A stretch of 64,000 nt of DNA from Buchnera aphidicola (Hyalopterus amygdali) (lineage in GTDB: Bacteria; Pseudomonadota; Gammaproteobacteria; Enterobacterales; Enterobacteriaceae): contig NZ_OZ060383.1 in NCBI RefSeq assembly GCF_964059015.1, positions 372,001 to 436,000 of the forward strand, given 5' to 3'. Position numbers and translations under genes: made by a program. Positions 20,157 through 30,587 of the stretch are shown here, piece by piece; within the stretch, counting starts at the first letter, position 1, and each line of letters begins with the position of its first letter. A model generated the notes under the pieces. It saw nothing but the letters and a program-made list of their open reading frames with translations, ran no database searches and had not been told where the DNA came from.

Positions 20157-21908
20157 ATGTCGCTCATTAGTATGCAAGATGCTTCTTTATCATTTTGTGA
20201 TGTAGAAATATTAAATAAAGCTACTCTTTATATAAAAAAAAACGAACGAATCAGTTTAATTGGTAAAAATGGAGCTGGAAAATCAACTTTACTAAAAATA
20301 ATTAATAAAAAACAAGATTTAGATTATGGTTCTATTGTTTATCAGAAAAATATAAAAATATCTTATTTAAAACAAGAAAATATAAATAATTTAAATATTT
20401 CTATATACGATTTTATTAAAAAAAAATTTAAAAAAGAAATAAATATTAACGAAAAAATAGAAATAGAAAAAATTATTAAAATATTTCAGGTTAATAAAAA
20501 CTCTTTACTTTCAGAGCTATCTGGAGGATATGTAAGAAAAATTGCATTAGGTTCAGTATTATTAAGAAATCCTGATATATTATTACTTGATGAACCTACA
20601 AATCATTTAGATATTAATACAATTATATGGTTAGAAAATTCCCTAAAAAAATTTTCCGGATCAATATTATTTACATCGCATGATAGATCTTTTATACAAA
20701 ATATATGTACTCGAATTATTGATCTTGATAGAGGAAAATTGACATCTTTTCCAGGTAATTACAAAGAATTTTTAAAATTGAAAAACGAACGTAATCACAT
20801 TGAAAAAATTAATAAAAAATTATTTGATCAAAATTTAGAAAAAGAGGAAACATGGATTAGAAAAGGAATTAAAGCTCGTGCTACTCGAAATGAAGGCCGA
20901 ATAAAAAATTTAAAAAAATTACGAAAAGAAAACGAAAATTATAAAAAAATAGAAAATTTTAGTGATATTCAAATCAATGAAATAAAAAGTTATCCAGGAA
21001 AAATAATTTTTAAATTAAAAAATATCAATTTCTCTATTAAGAAGAAAATTATTATTAAAAATTTTTCTTCAATAATACAATATGGTGAAAAAATAGGACT
21101 AATAGGTAATAATGGATCTGGAAAAAGTACAATGATAAAAATACTTATGGGAGAAAATAAAATTCATGAAGGTTCTCTTCATTCTGGAAAGGGATTAAAA
21201 ATAGCATATTTTGATCAAGACCGATCTATTCTAGATTCTAATAAATCTATTTTAGAAAACGTTAATCACGGAAGAGAAAAAGTTATATTAAATGGAAAAG
21301 AACAGCATATAATAGGATATCTAAAAAAATTTTTATTTAAATCAAATCAAATAAAATCTTTAGTAAAAACTTTATCTGGAGGGGAAGCTAATAGATTATT
21401 ATTAGCAAAATTATTTTTAAAACCAAGTAATGTTTTAATTTTTGATGAACCGACAAACGACTTAGATCTAGAGACTCTTCAATTGTTAGAAAATATTATT
21501 ATTAAATATTCAGGAACTGTTTTTATAGTAAGTCACGATAGAAATTTTATTGAAAATACTGTAAATAAATATTGGATTTTTAAAGGCGATGGACTAATTA
21601 ACACACATTTTAGTTCATATAATGAATTTAAAAAAGAAAAAAACAAAAAAAAGGAAAAAATATGTAAATTAAAAAAAAATAAAATCAATAGCAATACATT
21701 GAAAATAAAAAAAGAAATTCAAGAAACAGTAAATAAAATAGAAAAAATAGAAAATAACATTAAAAAGTTACAAATTAAAATGAACGAACCCAATTTCTTT
21801 AAAAAAAATATTCTGCAACAATTACCAATATTAAAAGAATTTAATATAGAAGAAAAAAAACTAGAAAGTACAATAACATATTGGGAAAATTTAGAAAAAA
21901 AATTATAA
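20157..21908 (+). CDS. uup: ABC-F family ATPase Uup
   Basis: Soluble tandem ABC ATPase (ABC-F) that binds ribosomes and affects transposon excision and late ribosome biogenesis in E. coli. Start ATG 20157 (MSLISMQDASLSF, as E. coli) after AAAGAG; the upstream start at 20112 overlaps rlmL and is rejected. 583 aa (E. coli 635). Two Walker A motifs (GKNGAGKST, GNNGSGKST), two LSGG signatures and two LLLDEPTNHLD/LIFDEPTNDLD Walker B motifs. About 36 residues are missing from the helical arm of ABC1 before the first LSGG. C-terminal Lys-rich coiled coil kept. Confidence 0.93.
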   Translation: MSLISMQDASLSFCDVEILNKATLYIKKNERISLIGKNGAGKSTLLKIINKKQDLDYGSIVYQKNIKISYLKQENINNLNISIYDFIKKKFKKEININEKIEIEKIIKIFQVNKNSLLSELSGGYVRKIALGSVLLRNPDILLLDEPTNHLDINTIIWLENSLKKFSGSILFTSHDRSFIQNICTRIIDLDRGKLTSFPGNYKEFLKLKNERNHIEKINKKLFDQNLEKEETWIRKGIKARATRNEGRIKNLKKLRKENENYKKIENFSDIQINEIKSYPGKIIFKLKNINFSIKKKIIIKNFSSIIQYGEKIGLIGNNGSGKSTMIKILMGENKIHEGSLHSGKGLKIAYFDQDRSILDSNKSILENVNHGREKVILNGKEQHIIGYLKKFLFKSNQIKSLVKTLSGGEANRLLLAKLFLKPSNVLIFDEPTNDLDLETLQLLENIIIKYSGTVFIVSHDRNFIENTVNKYWIFKGDGLINTHFSSYNEFKKEKNKKKEKICKLKKNKINSNTLKIKKEIQETVNKIEKIENNIKKLQIKMNEPNFFKKNILQQLPILKEFNIEEKKLESTITYWENLEKKL

Positions 21909-21929
21909 AATTTTTTTTAAAAAAACATT

Positions 21930-22865
21930 CTACATATGTTCCATGCAATCTTTAGAACAACAATTTTTGAAATTAATAGTACAATTATCACATTGAATAA
22001 AAAGAAGGTGACACGAATTAAAAGCGCAATTTACATATCTATCCGAAGGTTTATTACATTGTTTACAAAATGATATAATTTCATCTGAAACTTTTTCACT
22101 CATACGATTATCAAAAACAAAATTACTCCCTTTAAATAAAATTGGTTGTTTATTTTTTTTAGCATCATTAACATAACCAATAATCCCACCTTTAATATGA
22201 TAAATATATTTAAAGCCATTAAAGCGCATCCAAGCCGTGGCTTTTTCGCATCGGATGCCACCTGTACAATACATTACAATTTTTTTATCCTTATTATTAT
22301 GCATAATCTTAATTACTTTTTTTAACTGTTCGCGAAAAGTTAAACTTGGAATTTCTATTGCATTTGGAAAATGACCAATTTCATATTCATAAGAATTTCT
22401 CATATCTATAAAAATTGTTTTTCGATCATTTAGCATGCAATTAACTTCTTTAGATTCAATATAAATACCAATATCTTTAGAATTAAATTCTATATTTTTA
22501 ATATCATCAAAAACAAGATTTTTTTTAATTTTAACAGAAAGAACCCAAAATGCTTTTATATCATGATTTAAAGATTTATTAATAAATAAGTTATTAAGTT
22601 TTGGATCAAAATTATGTAAAAAATTTTTTATTAAAGGGTAGAATTTTACAGGTATACTAATTTGGGCATTAATCCCTTCACTAGATATATATACTCTTCC
22701 TAAAACATTGTATTGATAAAATTTTTTATAAATTTGATCTCTATATTCCTGTATATTTTTAATTGGAAAATATTTATAAAAAGAAACTATAAAACAAGAT
22801 GTTGAATTAGTTAAGATATTTTTTTTTAGTTCTTTTTTAGAATAACGATTATATAAATTTGACAT
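21930..22865 (-). CDS. trhO: tRNA uridine 34 hydroxylase TrhO (YceA), rhodanese domain
   Basis: Oxygen-dependent hydroxylase making ho5U34 of tRNA. Start ATG 22865 (MSNLYNRYSKK) aligns with E. coli; an upstream in-frame start overlaps valS. 311 aa against 350: the Arg-rich C-terminal tail of E. coli is absent. Rhodanese catalytic loop VMYCTGGIRCEKA has its Cys. A Cys-rich zinc-like segment (CKQCNKPSD...CAFNSCHLLFIQCDNC...CCSKDC) ends the protein. Downstream of valS on the same strand, an adjacency not found in E. coli. Confidence 0.92.
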   Translation of the reverse strand: MSNLYNRYSKKELKKNILTNSTSCFIVSFYKYFPIKNIQEYRDQIYKKFYQYNVLGRVYISSEGINAQISIPVKFYPLIKNFLHNFDPKLNNLFINKSLNHDIKAFWVLSVKIKKNLVFDDIKNIEFNSKDIGIYIESKEVNCMLNDRKTIFIDMRNSYEYEIGHFPNAIEIPSLTFREQLKKVIKIMHNNKDKKIVMYCTGGIRCEKATAWMRFNGFKYIYHIKGGIIGYVNDAKKNKQPILFKGSNFVFDNRMSEKVSDEIISFCKQCNKPSDRYVNCAFNSCHLLFIQCDNCTINFKNCCSKDCMEHM

Positions 22866-22893
22866 AATAAAAAACCTTTTAGTAAAATTTTTT

Positions 22894-25770
22894 TTAAGCA
22901 TTATTGTGTTTAGAATGAATTTTAATATATTCTAATTGATGAGATAAAGTTAAATATGTTTTATTTAAATTTTTTAACGTTTTTATTTTTTGATTTATTA
23001 TATCTTTAGGAGCAAAACGTAAAAACTTTTGATTTGATGTTGTTTCTTTATAAATCAAAATCTTTGATTTTATTTTTTCTATTTCTGTACTCAATCGCTT
23101 TAATTCATCTTCTCTATTAACTATTTTAAGGATAGGAACTAAAACATTTACTTCATCAATAACTTTTTTAATGGATAAAGAAGGTTCATGACTATCTTGG
23201 GAAAGAATAGTAATTTCATTTAAATAAGCAATATTTTTTAACAAAAATGTATTTTCTTTAATTAATTTCTTTTTTTTAGAACTAATATTTTGTAAAAATA
23301 ATGGTAATAATTTAGTAGAACTAATTTTCATTTTAATTCTAATATTACGTAAAAAAATAATAATTTTTTGTATCCAACTTATATTAGATAGTACATTCTT
23401 ATCGGATAATTGGTTATTATATTCTGGAAAAGGCTGAAGCATAATTGTTTTATTATTGATATTTTTAATTTTTTTTACGCGCTGCCAAATAGATTCTGTA
23501 ATAAAAGGAATAATTGGATGAGATAATCTTAAAAGTAATTCTAAAACATAAATTAAAACATTTTTGGTATTATATACTTCTTGAAAAGAACCTAATTTTA
23601 TAATTGATTTAACAAATTCTAAATACCAATCACAAAAAACGTTCCAAATAAAGTCATATAAAATATTTGCTGCAGTATCAAATCGATAAGCATCCAATGA
23701 TTCACGATATAATTGCACTGTTTTATTAAACTTAATTAATATCCATTTATTTACTGATAGCATGCTTTCGTCAAGTAAAAAATTAAAATAAACGTGATCT
23801 TTAGTATTCATTAAAACAAAACGACTAGCATTCCACAATTTATTACAAAAATTACGATATCCCTTTAACCTATTCATATCCCATTTTATATCGCGCGTAT
23901 TAGAAGCTAATGCGGAAAAAGTAAAACGCAAAGCATCTGTTCCTGTTGCATCTATTCCATGGGGAAATTGTTTTATAGTAGATTCGCGGATTTTTTCAGA
24001 AAAATGAGGTTGCAATAAATTACTTGTTCTTTTTTTAATTAAATTCTGTAAAGAAATACCATCAATCATATCTAAGGGATCAATCACATTACCTTGTGAC
24101 TTAGACATTTTTTTTCCTTCTTCATCACGTATTAAACCTGTAATATAAACATCTTTAAATGGAACTTGAGGTTCTCCATGACAATCTTTTACAAAATACA
24201 TTGTTAACATAATCATTCGAGCAATCCAAAAAAATATAATATCAAAACCGCTCACTAATACATTAGTTGAATGAAACATTCTTAAAAATTCTGTTTTTTT
24301 AGGCCAACCTAATGTAGAAAAAGTCCATAAACCTGAAGAAAACCAAGTGTCTAATACATCACTATCTTGATATAACATAATATCTTTAGATATATTGTAC
24401 TCTTTTCGTATTGTTTCTTCGCTATGTCCTACATATATATTTTTTTTATTATCATACCATACCGGAATACGATGACCCCACCATAATTGACGAGAAATGC
24501 ACCAATCTTCAATATTTTTCATCCAAGATAAATACATTGCTTCATATTGAACAGGTATAAATGTGATCTTTTTATTTTTTACAGCATGAATAGCTAATTT
24601 AGATAATTGTAATGTTTTTAAGTACCATTGATTAGTTAACATTGGTTGTATAATAATACCACTGCGATCACCATAAGGAACTAAAAGATTGCACTCTTTA
24701 GTGTGTTCTAACAATCCTAATTTTTCTATCTCATGAACAATTTTTTTTCTTGCAGATAAAATATCTAAATTCTGTAATTTATCTGGAATAAAAGAACTAT
24801 AAATATCAGATTTTTTACCCTGATAGTCATAAATAGAAAATTTATTTTTAATCTTTCCATTAAATGTAAAGATATTGATCATAGGTAATTTATGACGTTG
24901 ACCTACTTCATAATCATTAAAATCATGAGCTGGAGTAATTTTTACGCAACCGGTATCTTTTTTTAAATCTGCATAATTATCTCCAATTATAGGTATTATC
25001 CTGTTAACAATAGGACATATAACAAATTGACCAATCAAATAATTATATCTTGAATCTTTTGGATTAATAGCTAAAGCAGTATCGCCTAACAAAGTTTCTG
25101 GTCTAGTTGTAGATACTAATAAATATTTAATTTTAATATTTTTATTATTATTTTTTAAAATTGGATAACGAATAAACCATTTCTTGCCATTTATTAAACG
25201 ATGATCTACTTCTAAATCCGATATAACTGTTTCTAATTTAGAGTCCCAATGTACCAATCTTTTTTTTCGATAAATTAAATTGTTTTTATATAAAATGATA
25301 AAGGCTTCTCTAACAGCATGGCAAATATCAGGATCTAAAGTAAACTTCTCACGTCCCCAATCGACAGAATTTCCTAATCTCCTCATTTGTTTTGTAACAG
25401 ATACATTAGATTTTTTTTTCCATTCCCATATTTTTTTAATAAAATCGTTTCGATTGTAATCTTTTTTGGTTTTTTTTTCTTCTATATAAATTTTTCGTTC
25501 AATTAAAATTTGTGTAGCTATTCCTGCATGATCTGTTCCAACTTGCCATAATGTATTCTTGCCTTGCATTCTATTATAACGTATTAATATATCCATAATA
25601 GTTTGCTGAAATGCATGTCCCATATGTAAATTCCCTGTAATATTAGGAGGTGGCATCATAATACAAAAAGTTGGTTTATTTAAATTTTTATTGGGTTTAA
25701 AAAAATCATTTTTTTCCCAAAAATCATATAAACGTTCTTCAATATCTTTAGGGTTATAATTTTTTTCCAT
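22894..25770 (-). CDS. valS: Valyl-tRNA synthetase
   Basis: Class I aminoacyl-tRNA synthetase, 958 aa (E. coli 951). HIGH-type motif NLHMGH near residue 43, editing domain TTRPETLLGDT, KMSKS loop in EGKKMSKSQGN, anticodon domain and the C-terminal coiled-coil arm (about residues 890-950). Order pepA-valS is as E. coli apart from missing holC, the polymerase chi subunit gene. The catalytic and editing residues I can check are intact. Confidence 0.97.
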   Translation of the reverse strand: MEKNYNPKDIEERLYDFWEKNDFFKPNKNLNKPTFCIMMPPPNITGNLHMGHAFQQTIMDILIRYNRMQGKNTLWQVGTDHAGIATQILIERKIYIEEKKTKKDYNRNDFIKKIWEWKKKSNVSVTKQMRRLGNSVDWGREKFTLDPDICHAVREAFIILYKNNLIYRKKRLVHWDSKLETVISDLEVDHRLINGKKWFIRYPILKNNNKNIKIKYLLVSTTRPETLLGDTALAINPKDSRYNYLIGQFVICPIVNRIIPIIGDNYADLKKDTGCVKITPAHDFNDYEVGQRHKLPMINIFTFNGKIKNKFSIYDYQGKKSDIYSSFIPDKLQNLDILSARKKIVHEIEKLGLLEHTKECNLLVPYGDRSGIIIQPMLTNQWYLKTLQLSKLAIHAVKNKKITFIPVQYEAMYLSWMKNIEDWCISRQLWWGHRIPVWYDNKKNIYVGHSEETIRKEYNISKDIMLYQDSDVLDTWFSSGLWTFSTLGWPKKTEFLRMFHSTNVLVSGFDIIFFWIARMIMLTMYFVKDCHGEPQVPFKDVYITGLIRDEEGKKMSKSQGNVIDPLDMIDGISLQNLIKKRTSNLLQPHFSEKIRESTIKQFPHGIDATGTDALRFTFSALASNTRDIKWDMNRLKGYRNFCNKLWNASRFVLMNTKDHVYFNFLLDESMLSVNKWILIKFNKTVQLYRESLDAYRFDTAANILYDFIWNVFCDWYLEFVKSIIKLGSFQEVYNTKNVLIYVLELLLRLSHPIIPFITESIWQRVKKIKNINNKTIMLQPFPEYNNQLSDKNVLSNISWIQKIIIFLRNIRIKMKISSTKLLPLFLQNISSKKKKLIKENTFLLKNIAYLNEITILSQDSHEPSLSIKKVIDEVNVLVPILKIVNREDELKRLSTEIEKIKSKILIYKETTSNQKFLRFAPKDIINQKIKTLKNLNKTYLTLSHQLEYIKIHSKHNNA

Positions 25771-25847
25771 TTTTCTTTTTCTTTATTTATTAAAAAAGCG
25801 ATATTACTATTTTAAATGTATTTATAATATATTTGTTTAACTTTAAT

Positions 25848-27335
25848 TTATAGAAATTGTGATTTATTTAATAAAAATTGAGATAATAATTCAACGGGAC
25901 GACCTGTTGCACCTTTTTTTTTACCAGAATTCCAAGCTGTTCCAGCAATGTCTAAATGTGCCCATTTATATTCTTTGGAAAATTGAGATAAAAAATAAGC
26001 AGCACTTATCGCACCTGCTTTACTTTTTCCAATATTTGAAAAATCTGCACAATTAGAATGTAATTCATCTTCATTACCTGAACATAGAGGCAAACGCCAA
26101 ACTTTGTCATGAGTTTCATATGAAGCTTTTTCTAAAGAACAAGCGAGATCATTATTATTTGAAAAAAGTCCACTAAAATTATTTCCTAAGGCGACAACAC
26201 AAGCTCCAGTTAAAGTAGCAATATCAATAATAATATCAGGTGAAAAACGTTTTGCATATGTTAAAACATCACATAAAACCAAGCGTCCTTCAGCATCTGT
26301 ATTTAATATTTCTACCGTTTTACCAGACATTGTTTTTATAATATCGCCAGGTCTAAATGCATTTCCTCCTAACATATTTTCGCAACCTGCTAAAATGCCT
26401 ATAATCTTTAAAGGCAAATTTAATTCAGCAGCTGCAATTAAAGTACCATAAACTGCTGCAGCTCCACACATATCGTATTTCATTTCGTGCATATTTTTTG
26501 ATGGTTTTATAGATATACCACCAGAATCAAATGTCAATCCCTTTCCAATTAATATAATAACTTTTTGGTCTTTTTTAATTATATTTCTTCCAGAATATTC
26601 TATTACAGACATATATGGTTTATTTTTAGATGCCTTTCCAACTGCAATATAAGCATTCATACCTAAATTTTCCATTTCTTTTATATCAATTACTGTTGAA
26701 TTCATCATATCTTTATATTTTTCAGATAATTTTTGAACTTTTTTCGATAAATACAGAGGATTGCAAATATTAGGTGGTAAATCACTTATTTTTTTTGCTG
26801 CTATAATCCCAGAATTGATTGCTAAACTATGTTTTAAAGCATTTTGAGCTATATTCAAATAATTGTTTTGTTTTATATGAAATGAAATGGCATTTAAATA
26901 TATATTTTTTTCTGAAATTTTATATAAAAATGCATTGATAGAATTTATTATACCCCTAATGGACCAATATATATCATTTTCTTTAAGAATAATTTTTTTT
27001 AATGAAATAATAATATTTTGAATAGAACGCTTATTTAATACTGTCATAGCACTATTTATAATTTTATTGAGATGATGTCTATTTAAATTATTTTTTTTTC
27101 CGCACCCAACTAACAAAATTCTTTCACAAATTATATTCGGAATATTATATAATAAAAGCGTTTGACCTATATGACCATCTATGTCACCTTTTTTAATTAA
27201 ATTATTAATATAAATACAGATAGAAGGATGTAAGTAATTCTCATCAGATTCAAAGTTACAAGATTCAAAGACACCTATTATTATACAATCAGTTTTTTCT
27301 TTTTCTAAAATAGAGTTTTTAATAAAAAATTTCAT
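25848..27335 (-). CDS. pepA: Leucyl aminopeptidase PepA (M17)
   Basis: Dizinc/manganese cytosolic aminopeptidase, 495 aa (E. coli 503), hexameric in relatives; E. coli PepA also binds DNA for cer/pyr control. Metal-binding lysine and aspartate in GKGLTFDSGGISIKP, the catalytic block NTDAEGRLVLCDVLTYA and LTGACVVALG are intact. The N-terminal third, which carries the DNA-binding surface in E. coli, is strongly drifted. Divergent from argI. Confidence 0.95.
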   Translation of the reverse strand: MKFFIKNSILEKEKTDCIIIGVFESCNFESDENYLHPSICIYINNLIKKGDIDGHIGQTLLLYNIPNIICERILLVGCGKKNNLNRHHLNKIINSAMTVLNKRSIQNIIISLKKIILKENDIYWSIRGIINSINAFLYKISEKNIYLNAISFHIKQNNYLNIAQNALKHSLAINSGIIAAKKISDLPPNICNPLYLSKKVQKLSEKYKDMMNSTVIDIKEMENLGMNAYIAVGKASKNKPYMSVIEYSGRNIIKKDQKVIILIGKGLTFDSGGISIKPSKNMHEMKYDMCGAAAVYGTLIAAAELNLPLKIIGILAGCENMLGGNAFRPGDIIKTMSGKTVEILNTDAEGRLVLCDVLTYAKRFSPDIIIDIATLTGACVVALGNNFSGLFSNNNDLACSLEKASYETHDKVWRLPLCSGNEDELHSNCADFSNIGKSKAGAISAAYFLSQFSKEYKWAHLDIAGTAWNSGKKKGATGRPVELLSQFLLNKSQFL

Positions 27336-27509
27336 GATATTATCTCTTAAAAATATTATTTATAAAAATTTTTAATTGTTTATATATTTTATATACAAAA
27401 AAATAAAATAAAAAAATATTATATACTATATAGTGTTTTTTTTAACTTCTAATTTAAACTATAGTAAAAAATATATTTTTTATCTAACTTTCTATAGAGA
27501 AAATAATTT

Positions 27510-28526
27510 ATGAACGAACTTTATCAACGTGATTTTTTAAGACTACTAGACTTTACTAGTGCAGAGTTAAAAAATATTATAGCATTATCTATAAAATTAA
27601 AAAAAGATAAAAAAAATCGAAAAGAAATTCAATTACTTAAACAAAAAAATATTGCTTTAATTTTTGAAAAAGAATCAACTCGAACAAGATGTTCATTTGA
27701 AATTGCTGCTTTTGATCAAGGTGCTCATGTTACTTATCTTGGACCAGGTAGCACTCATCTTGGAACAAAAGAATCAATTGAAGATACTGCAAAAGTACTT
27801 AGTAGATTATATGACGGGATTCAATATCGAGGTCATAATCATGAAACTATAGAGATTTTAGCAAAACATGCGAGCATACCAATATGGAATGGATTAACTG
27901 AAAAATTTCATCCTACACAAATAATTGCTGATTTATTAACCATGAAAGAAATTTTTCCAAATAAAAATTTTTTCGATATAAAGTGTGCGTATGTAGGTGA
28001 TTCACATAATAATATAGGTAATAGTCTTTTAGAAGCAGCGGCTGTTATAGGATTAGATTTACGTTTGATATCTCCAAAAAAATGTTGGCCGGATAAAAAT
28101 CTTTTATTACTATGTAAAAACATAGCAAAAAAAAACAAAGGTAATATTATGTGTACTGAAAACATTAATGAAGGTGTAAAAAATGTAGATTTTATATATA
28201 CTGATGTTTGGGTATCTATGGGAGAAAATAAAAAAATATGGAAAGAAAGAATTGAATTGTTAAAAAATTATCAATTAAATGATTCTATGATCAATATAAC
28301 AAAAAACAATAATGTAAAAATACTACATTGTCTTCCTGCTTTGCATGATCAAAAAACTACTATTGGAAAATCTATATTAAATGAATATGGATTTAAACAT
28401 GGTATGGAAATAACAGATACAATTTTTCAAAAACATCAAGAAACTATATTTGAACAAGCAGAAAATAGATTGCATACTATCAAAGCAATTATCATATCTA
28501 GTCTTGTAAAAAAAATTCAATTTTGA
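27510..28526 (+). CDS. argI: Ornithine carbamoyltransferase
   Basis: Condenses ornithine and carbamoyl phosphate to citrulline in arginine synthesis, an essential amino acid for the host. 338 aa (E. coli 334). Carbamoyl-phosphate site [43 protein letters not shown] and the ornithine-site cysteine in HCLPALHD are present. TAGAG lies upstream of the ATG. I see no clear ARG box in the 174-base argI/pepA gap. Confidence 0.97.
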   Translation: MNELYQRDFLRLLDFTSAELKNIIALSIKLKKDKKNRKEIQLLKQKNIALIFEKESTRTRCSFEIAAFDQGAHVTYLGPGSTHLGTKESIEDTAKVLSRLYDGIQYRGHNHETIEILAKHASIPIWNGLTEKFHPTQIIADLLTMKEIFPNKNFFDIKCAYVGDSHNNIGNSLLEAAAVIGLDLRLISPKKCWPDKNLLLLCKNIAKKNKGNIMCTENINEGVKNVDFIYTDVWVSMGENKKIWKERIELLKNYQLNDSMINITKNNNVKILHCLPALHDQKTTIGKSILNEYGFKHGMEITDTIFQKHQETIFEQAENRLHTIKAIIISSLVKKIQF

Positions 28527-28671
28527 AAAAAATATATATTTAATTCAACATAAAAAATAATATTATATTTTCAATATATAAACAATTATTCAATAAATTT
28601 TTTCTTATCTCTTTATATACTGATAAGGTATCAAACGCTATCTTTTCCACGATAATTAAGGAAAATAAACG

Positions 28672-29604
28672 TTGAGAAATTCTCTATATAAAAAACATAT
28701 AATTTCAATTAATGATCTTAATCATAATGAGTTAGAACTAGTTTTAAAAAAATCTGAAATGCTAAAAAAACAACCACAGTCTAGTTTATTAAAAAATAAA
28801 ATTATTGCCAGTTGTTTTTTTGAAGCATCAACACGCACTCGTTTATCATTTGAAACAGCTGTATATCGATTAGGAGCATCAATAATAGGATTTTCTGATG
28901 CTAATAATATTTCTTTATCTATAAAAGGGGAAACATTAGCAGATACTATTTCAGTAATAAGTTCATATGTAGATGCAATTATTATCCGACATCCTCAAGA
29001 AGGATCAGCACGTTTAGCTGCAGAATTATCTAATGGCATACCAATATTTAATGCAGGAGACGGTGCCAACCAACATCCTACCCAAACACTTTTAGATTTA
29101 TTTACTATTAAAGAAACACAAACTAAACTTACTAATTTAAATATCGCTATGGTAGGGGATTTAAAATATGGAAGAACAGTACATTCATTGACACAAGCAT
29201 TAGCTAAATATAAAAACAATCAATTTTTTTTTATCTCACCTGATGCATTAACCATGCCAGATTATATTAATGATATGCTTTATAAAAAAGAAATTAGTTG
29301 GAAAAGATACAAAAACATAGAAGAAATCATTTCTGAAATTGACATTCTTTATATGACTCGCATTCAAAAAGAAAGATTAGATTCCACTGAATATGCTAAT
29401 GCTAAATCTAAATGCGTTTTGCATGCCTCAATTTTAAAAAATGTACGCAATAATTTAAAAATACTACATCCTCTTCCGCGCACAGACGAAATAAATAAAG
29501 ATGTTGATTGTACACCTTATGCTTGGTATTTTAAACAATCAGCAAATGGAATTTATGCACGTCAAGCTATTTTATCTTTAGTATTAGTAGAAAAACACTT
29601 TTAA
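28672..29604 (+). CDS. pyrB: Aspartate carbamoyltransferase catalytic chain, TTG start
   Basis: First committed step of pyrimidine synthesis. 310 aa (E. coli 311). The start is TTG (28672), giving [16 protein letters not shown], aligned with E. coli [20 protein letters not shown] lies 10 bases upstream. Motifs [35 protein letters not shown] and HPLPRTDEI are complete. The 144 bases upstream contain neither a pyrL-like leader peptide nor the UTP-sensing terminator of E. coli pyrBI. Three bases separate it from pyrI. Confidence 0.96.
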   Translation: MRNSLYKKHIISINDLNHNELELVLKKSEMLKKQPQSSLLKNKIIASCFFEASTRTRLSFETAVYRLGASIIGFSDANNISLSIKGETLADTISVISSYVDAIIIRHPQEGSARLAAELSNGIPIFNAGDGANQHPTQTLLDLFTIKETQTKLTNLNIAMVGDLKYGRTVHSLTQALAKYKNNQFFFISPDALTMPDYINDMLYKKEISWKRYKNIEEIISEIDILYMTRIQKERLDSTEYANAKSKCVLHASILKNVRNNLKILHPLPRTDEINKDVDCTPYAWYFKQSANGIYARQAILSLVLVEKHF

Positions 29605-29607
29605 AAA

Positions 29608-30075
29608 ATGCAAATAAATAAACTTCAAGTTGAAGCAATTAAATCTGGTAGTGTAATTGATCATATCCCTGCACATATTGGATTTAAATTACTTTCATTA
29701 TTTAGATTTACAGAAACTGAAAAAAGAATCACTATTGGTTTAAATTTACCTTCTCAAAAAATAGGGAAAAAAGATATAATTAAGATCGAAAATACTTTTC
29801 TAAGTGATGACCAAATTAATCAATTAGCTATTTATGCTCCCTGTGCTACAGTAAATTACATTGAAAAATACAATTTAGTTGGTAAAATTTTTCCTACCTT
29901 GCCAAAAAAAATAGATCGTATTTTAATTTGTCCAAATAGCAATTGCGTTAGTCATGATCATTGTATAACTTCTAGTTTTATTTTTACAAAAGATATAAAT
30001 AACGAAATAAATTTAAAATGTCAATATTGCGAAAAAGAATTTGCTAAAAATATAGTTTTATATATAAAAAATTAA
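29608..30075 (+). CDS. pyrI: Aspartate carbamoyltransferase regulatory chain
   Basis: 155 aa (E. coli 153). N-terminal allosteric nucleotide domain and C-terminal zinc domain. All four zinc cysteines are visible: CPNSNC and CQYC near the C-terminus. N-terminal residues [20 protein letters not shown] match the CTP/ATP site. Cotranscribed with pyrB. Retention implies allosteric control at protein level even though the transcriptional attenuator is not seen. Confidence 0.96.
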   Translation: MQINKLQVEAIKSGSVIDHIPAHIGFKLLSLFRFTETEKRITIGLNLPSQKIGKKDIIKIENTFLSDDQINQLAIYAPCATVNYIEKYNLVGKIFPTLPKKIDRILICPNSNCVSHDHCITSSFIFTKDINNEINLKCQYCEKEFAKNIVLYIKN

Positions 30076-30133
30076 ACATTGCATATATAAAAAATTTTTA
30101 CTTCAATTTAAATAATATAAAAAATGGTGCTTT

Positions 30134-30520
30134 ATGAATGTTATAGTTAAAACTAAAAATGCTCCAAAACCTATCGGACCATATTCGCAAGCTATAAAAA
30201 ATGATAATTTTTTATTTACTTCTGGACAAATACCAATTGATGTTAATTCAGGTATTATACCAGATAATATTTCTGAACAAACATATGTTGTATTAAAAAA
30301 TATAAAATCAATTATTATTGCTGCAAATTACAATATACAAGATATATTAAAAATAACAATTTTTACTACTAATTTAAAAAAAATTCATATAATTAATGAC
30401 ATATATGAAAAATTTTTTATAGAAAATAAATCATTATTTCCTGCTCGATCTTGTATAGAAGTTCAAAAACTACCAAAAAATGTAAAAATTGAAATGGAAG
30501 CAATAGCATTTAAAAAGTAA
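30134..30520 (+). CDS. ridA: Reactive intermediate deaminase RidA (YjgF family)
   Basis: 128 aa, same as E. coli. Deaminates reactive enamine/imine intermediates (2-aminoacrylate) produced by PLP enzymes such as threonine dehydratase, so it protects amino-acid synthesis. PIGPYSQAIK, LFTSGQIP and the catalytic arginine in PARSCIEVQKLPK are present. Next to pyrI as in E. coli. Confidence 0.95.
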   Translation: MNVIVKTKNAPKPIGPYSQAIKNDNFLFTSGQIPIDVNSGIIPDNISEQTYVVLKNIKSIIIAANYNIQDILKITIFTTNLKKIHIINDIYEKFFIENKSLFPARSCIEVQKLPKNVKIEMEAIAFKK

Positions 30521-30565
30521 ATATAAAAAAAATTAAATGTTTTTAAAAATTTTAATTATATTAAA

Positions 30566-30584
30566 TATGCCGCAAAGCGGCATA
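30566..30584. terminator. Bidirectional terminator between ridA and deaD
   Basis: TATGCCGC AAA GCGGCATA: 8-bp perfect stem with a 3-base loop, very GC-rich for this genome, lying between two convergent stop codons (ridA 30520, deaD 30588). T-rich tails are interrupted on both sides. Confidence 0.75.
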
Positions 30585-30587
30585 GAA

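Noticed and set aside
27336-27509. Palindrome-like TGTTTATATATTTTATATACA as an ARG box upstream of argI
   Set aside because: Poor match to the ArgR consensus and expected by chance in this AT content.
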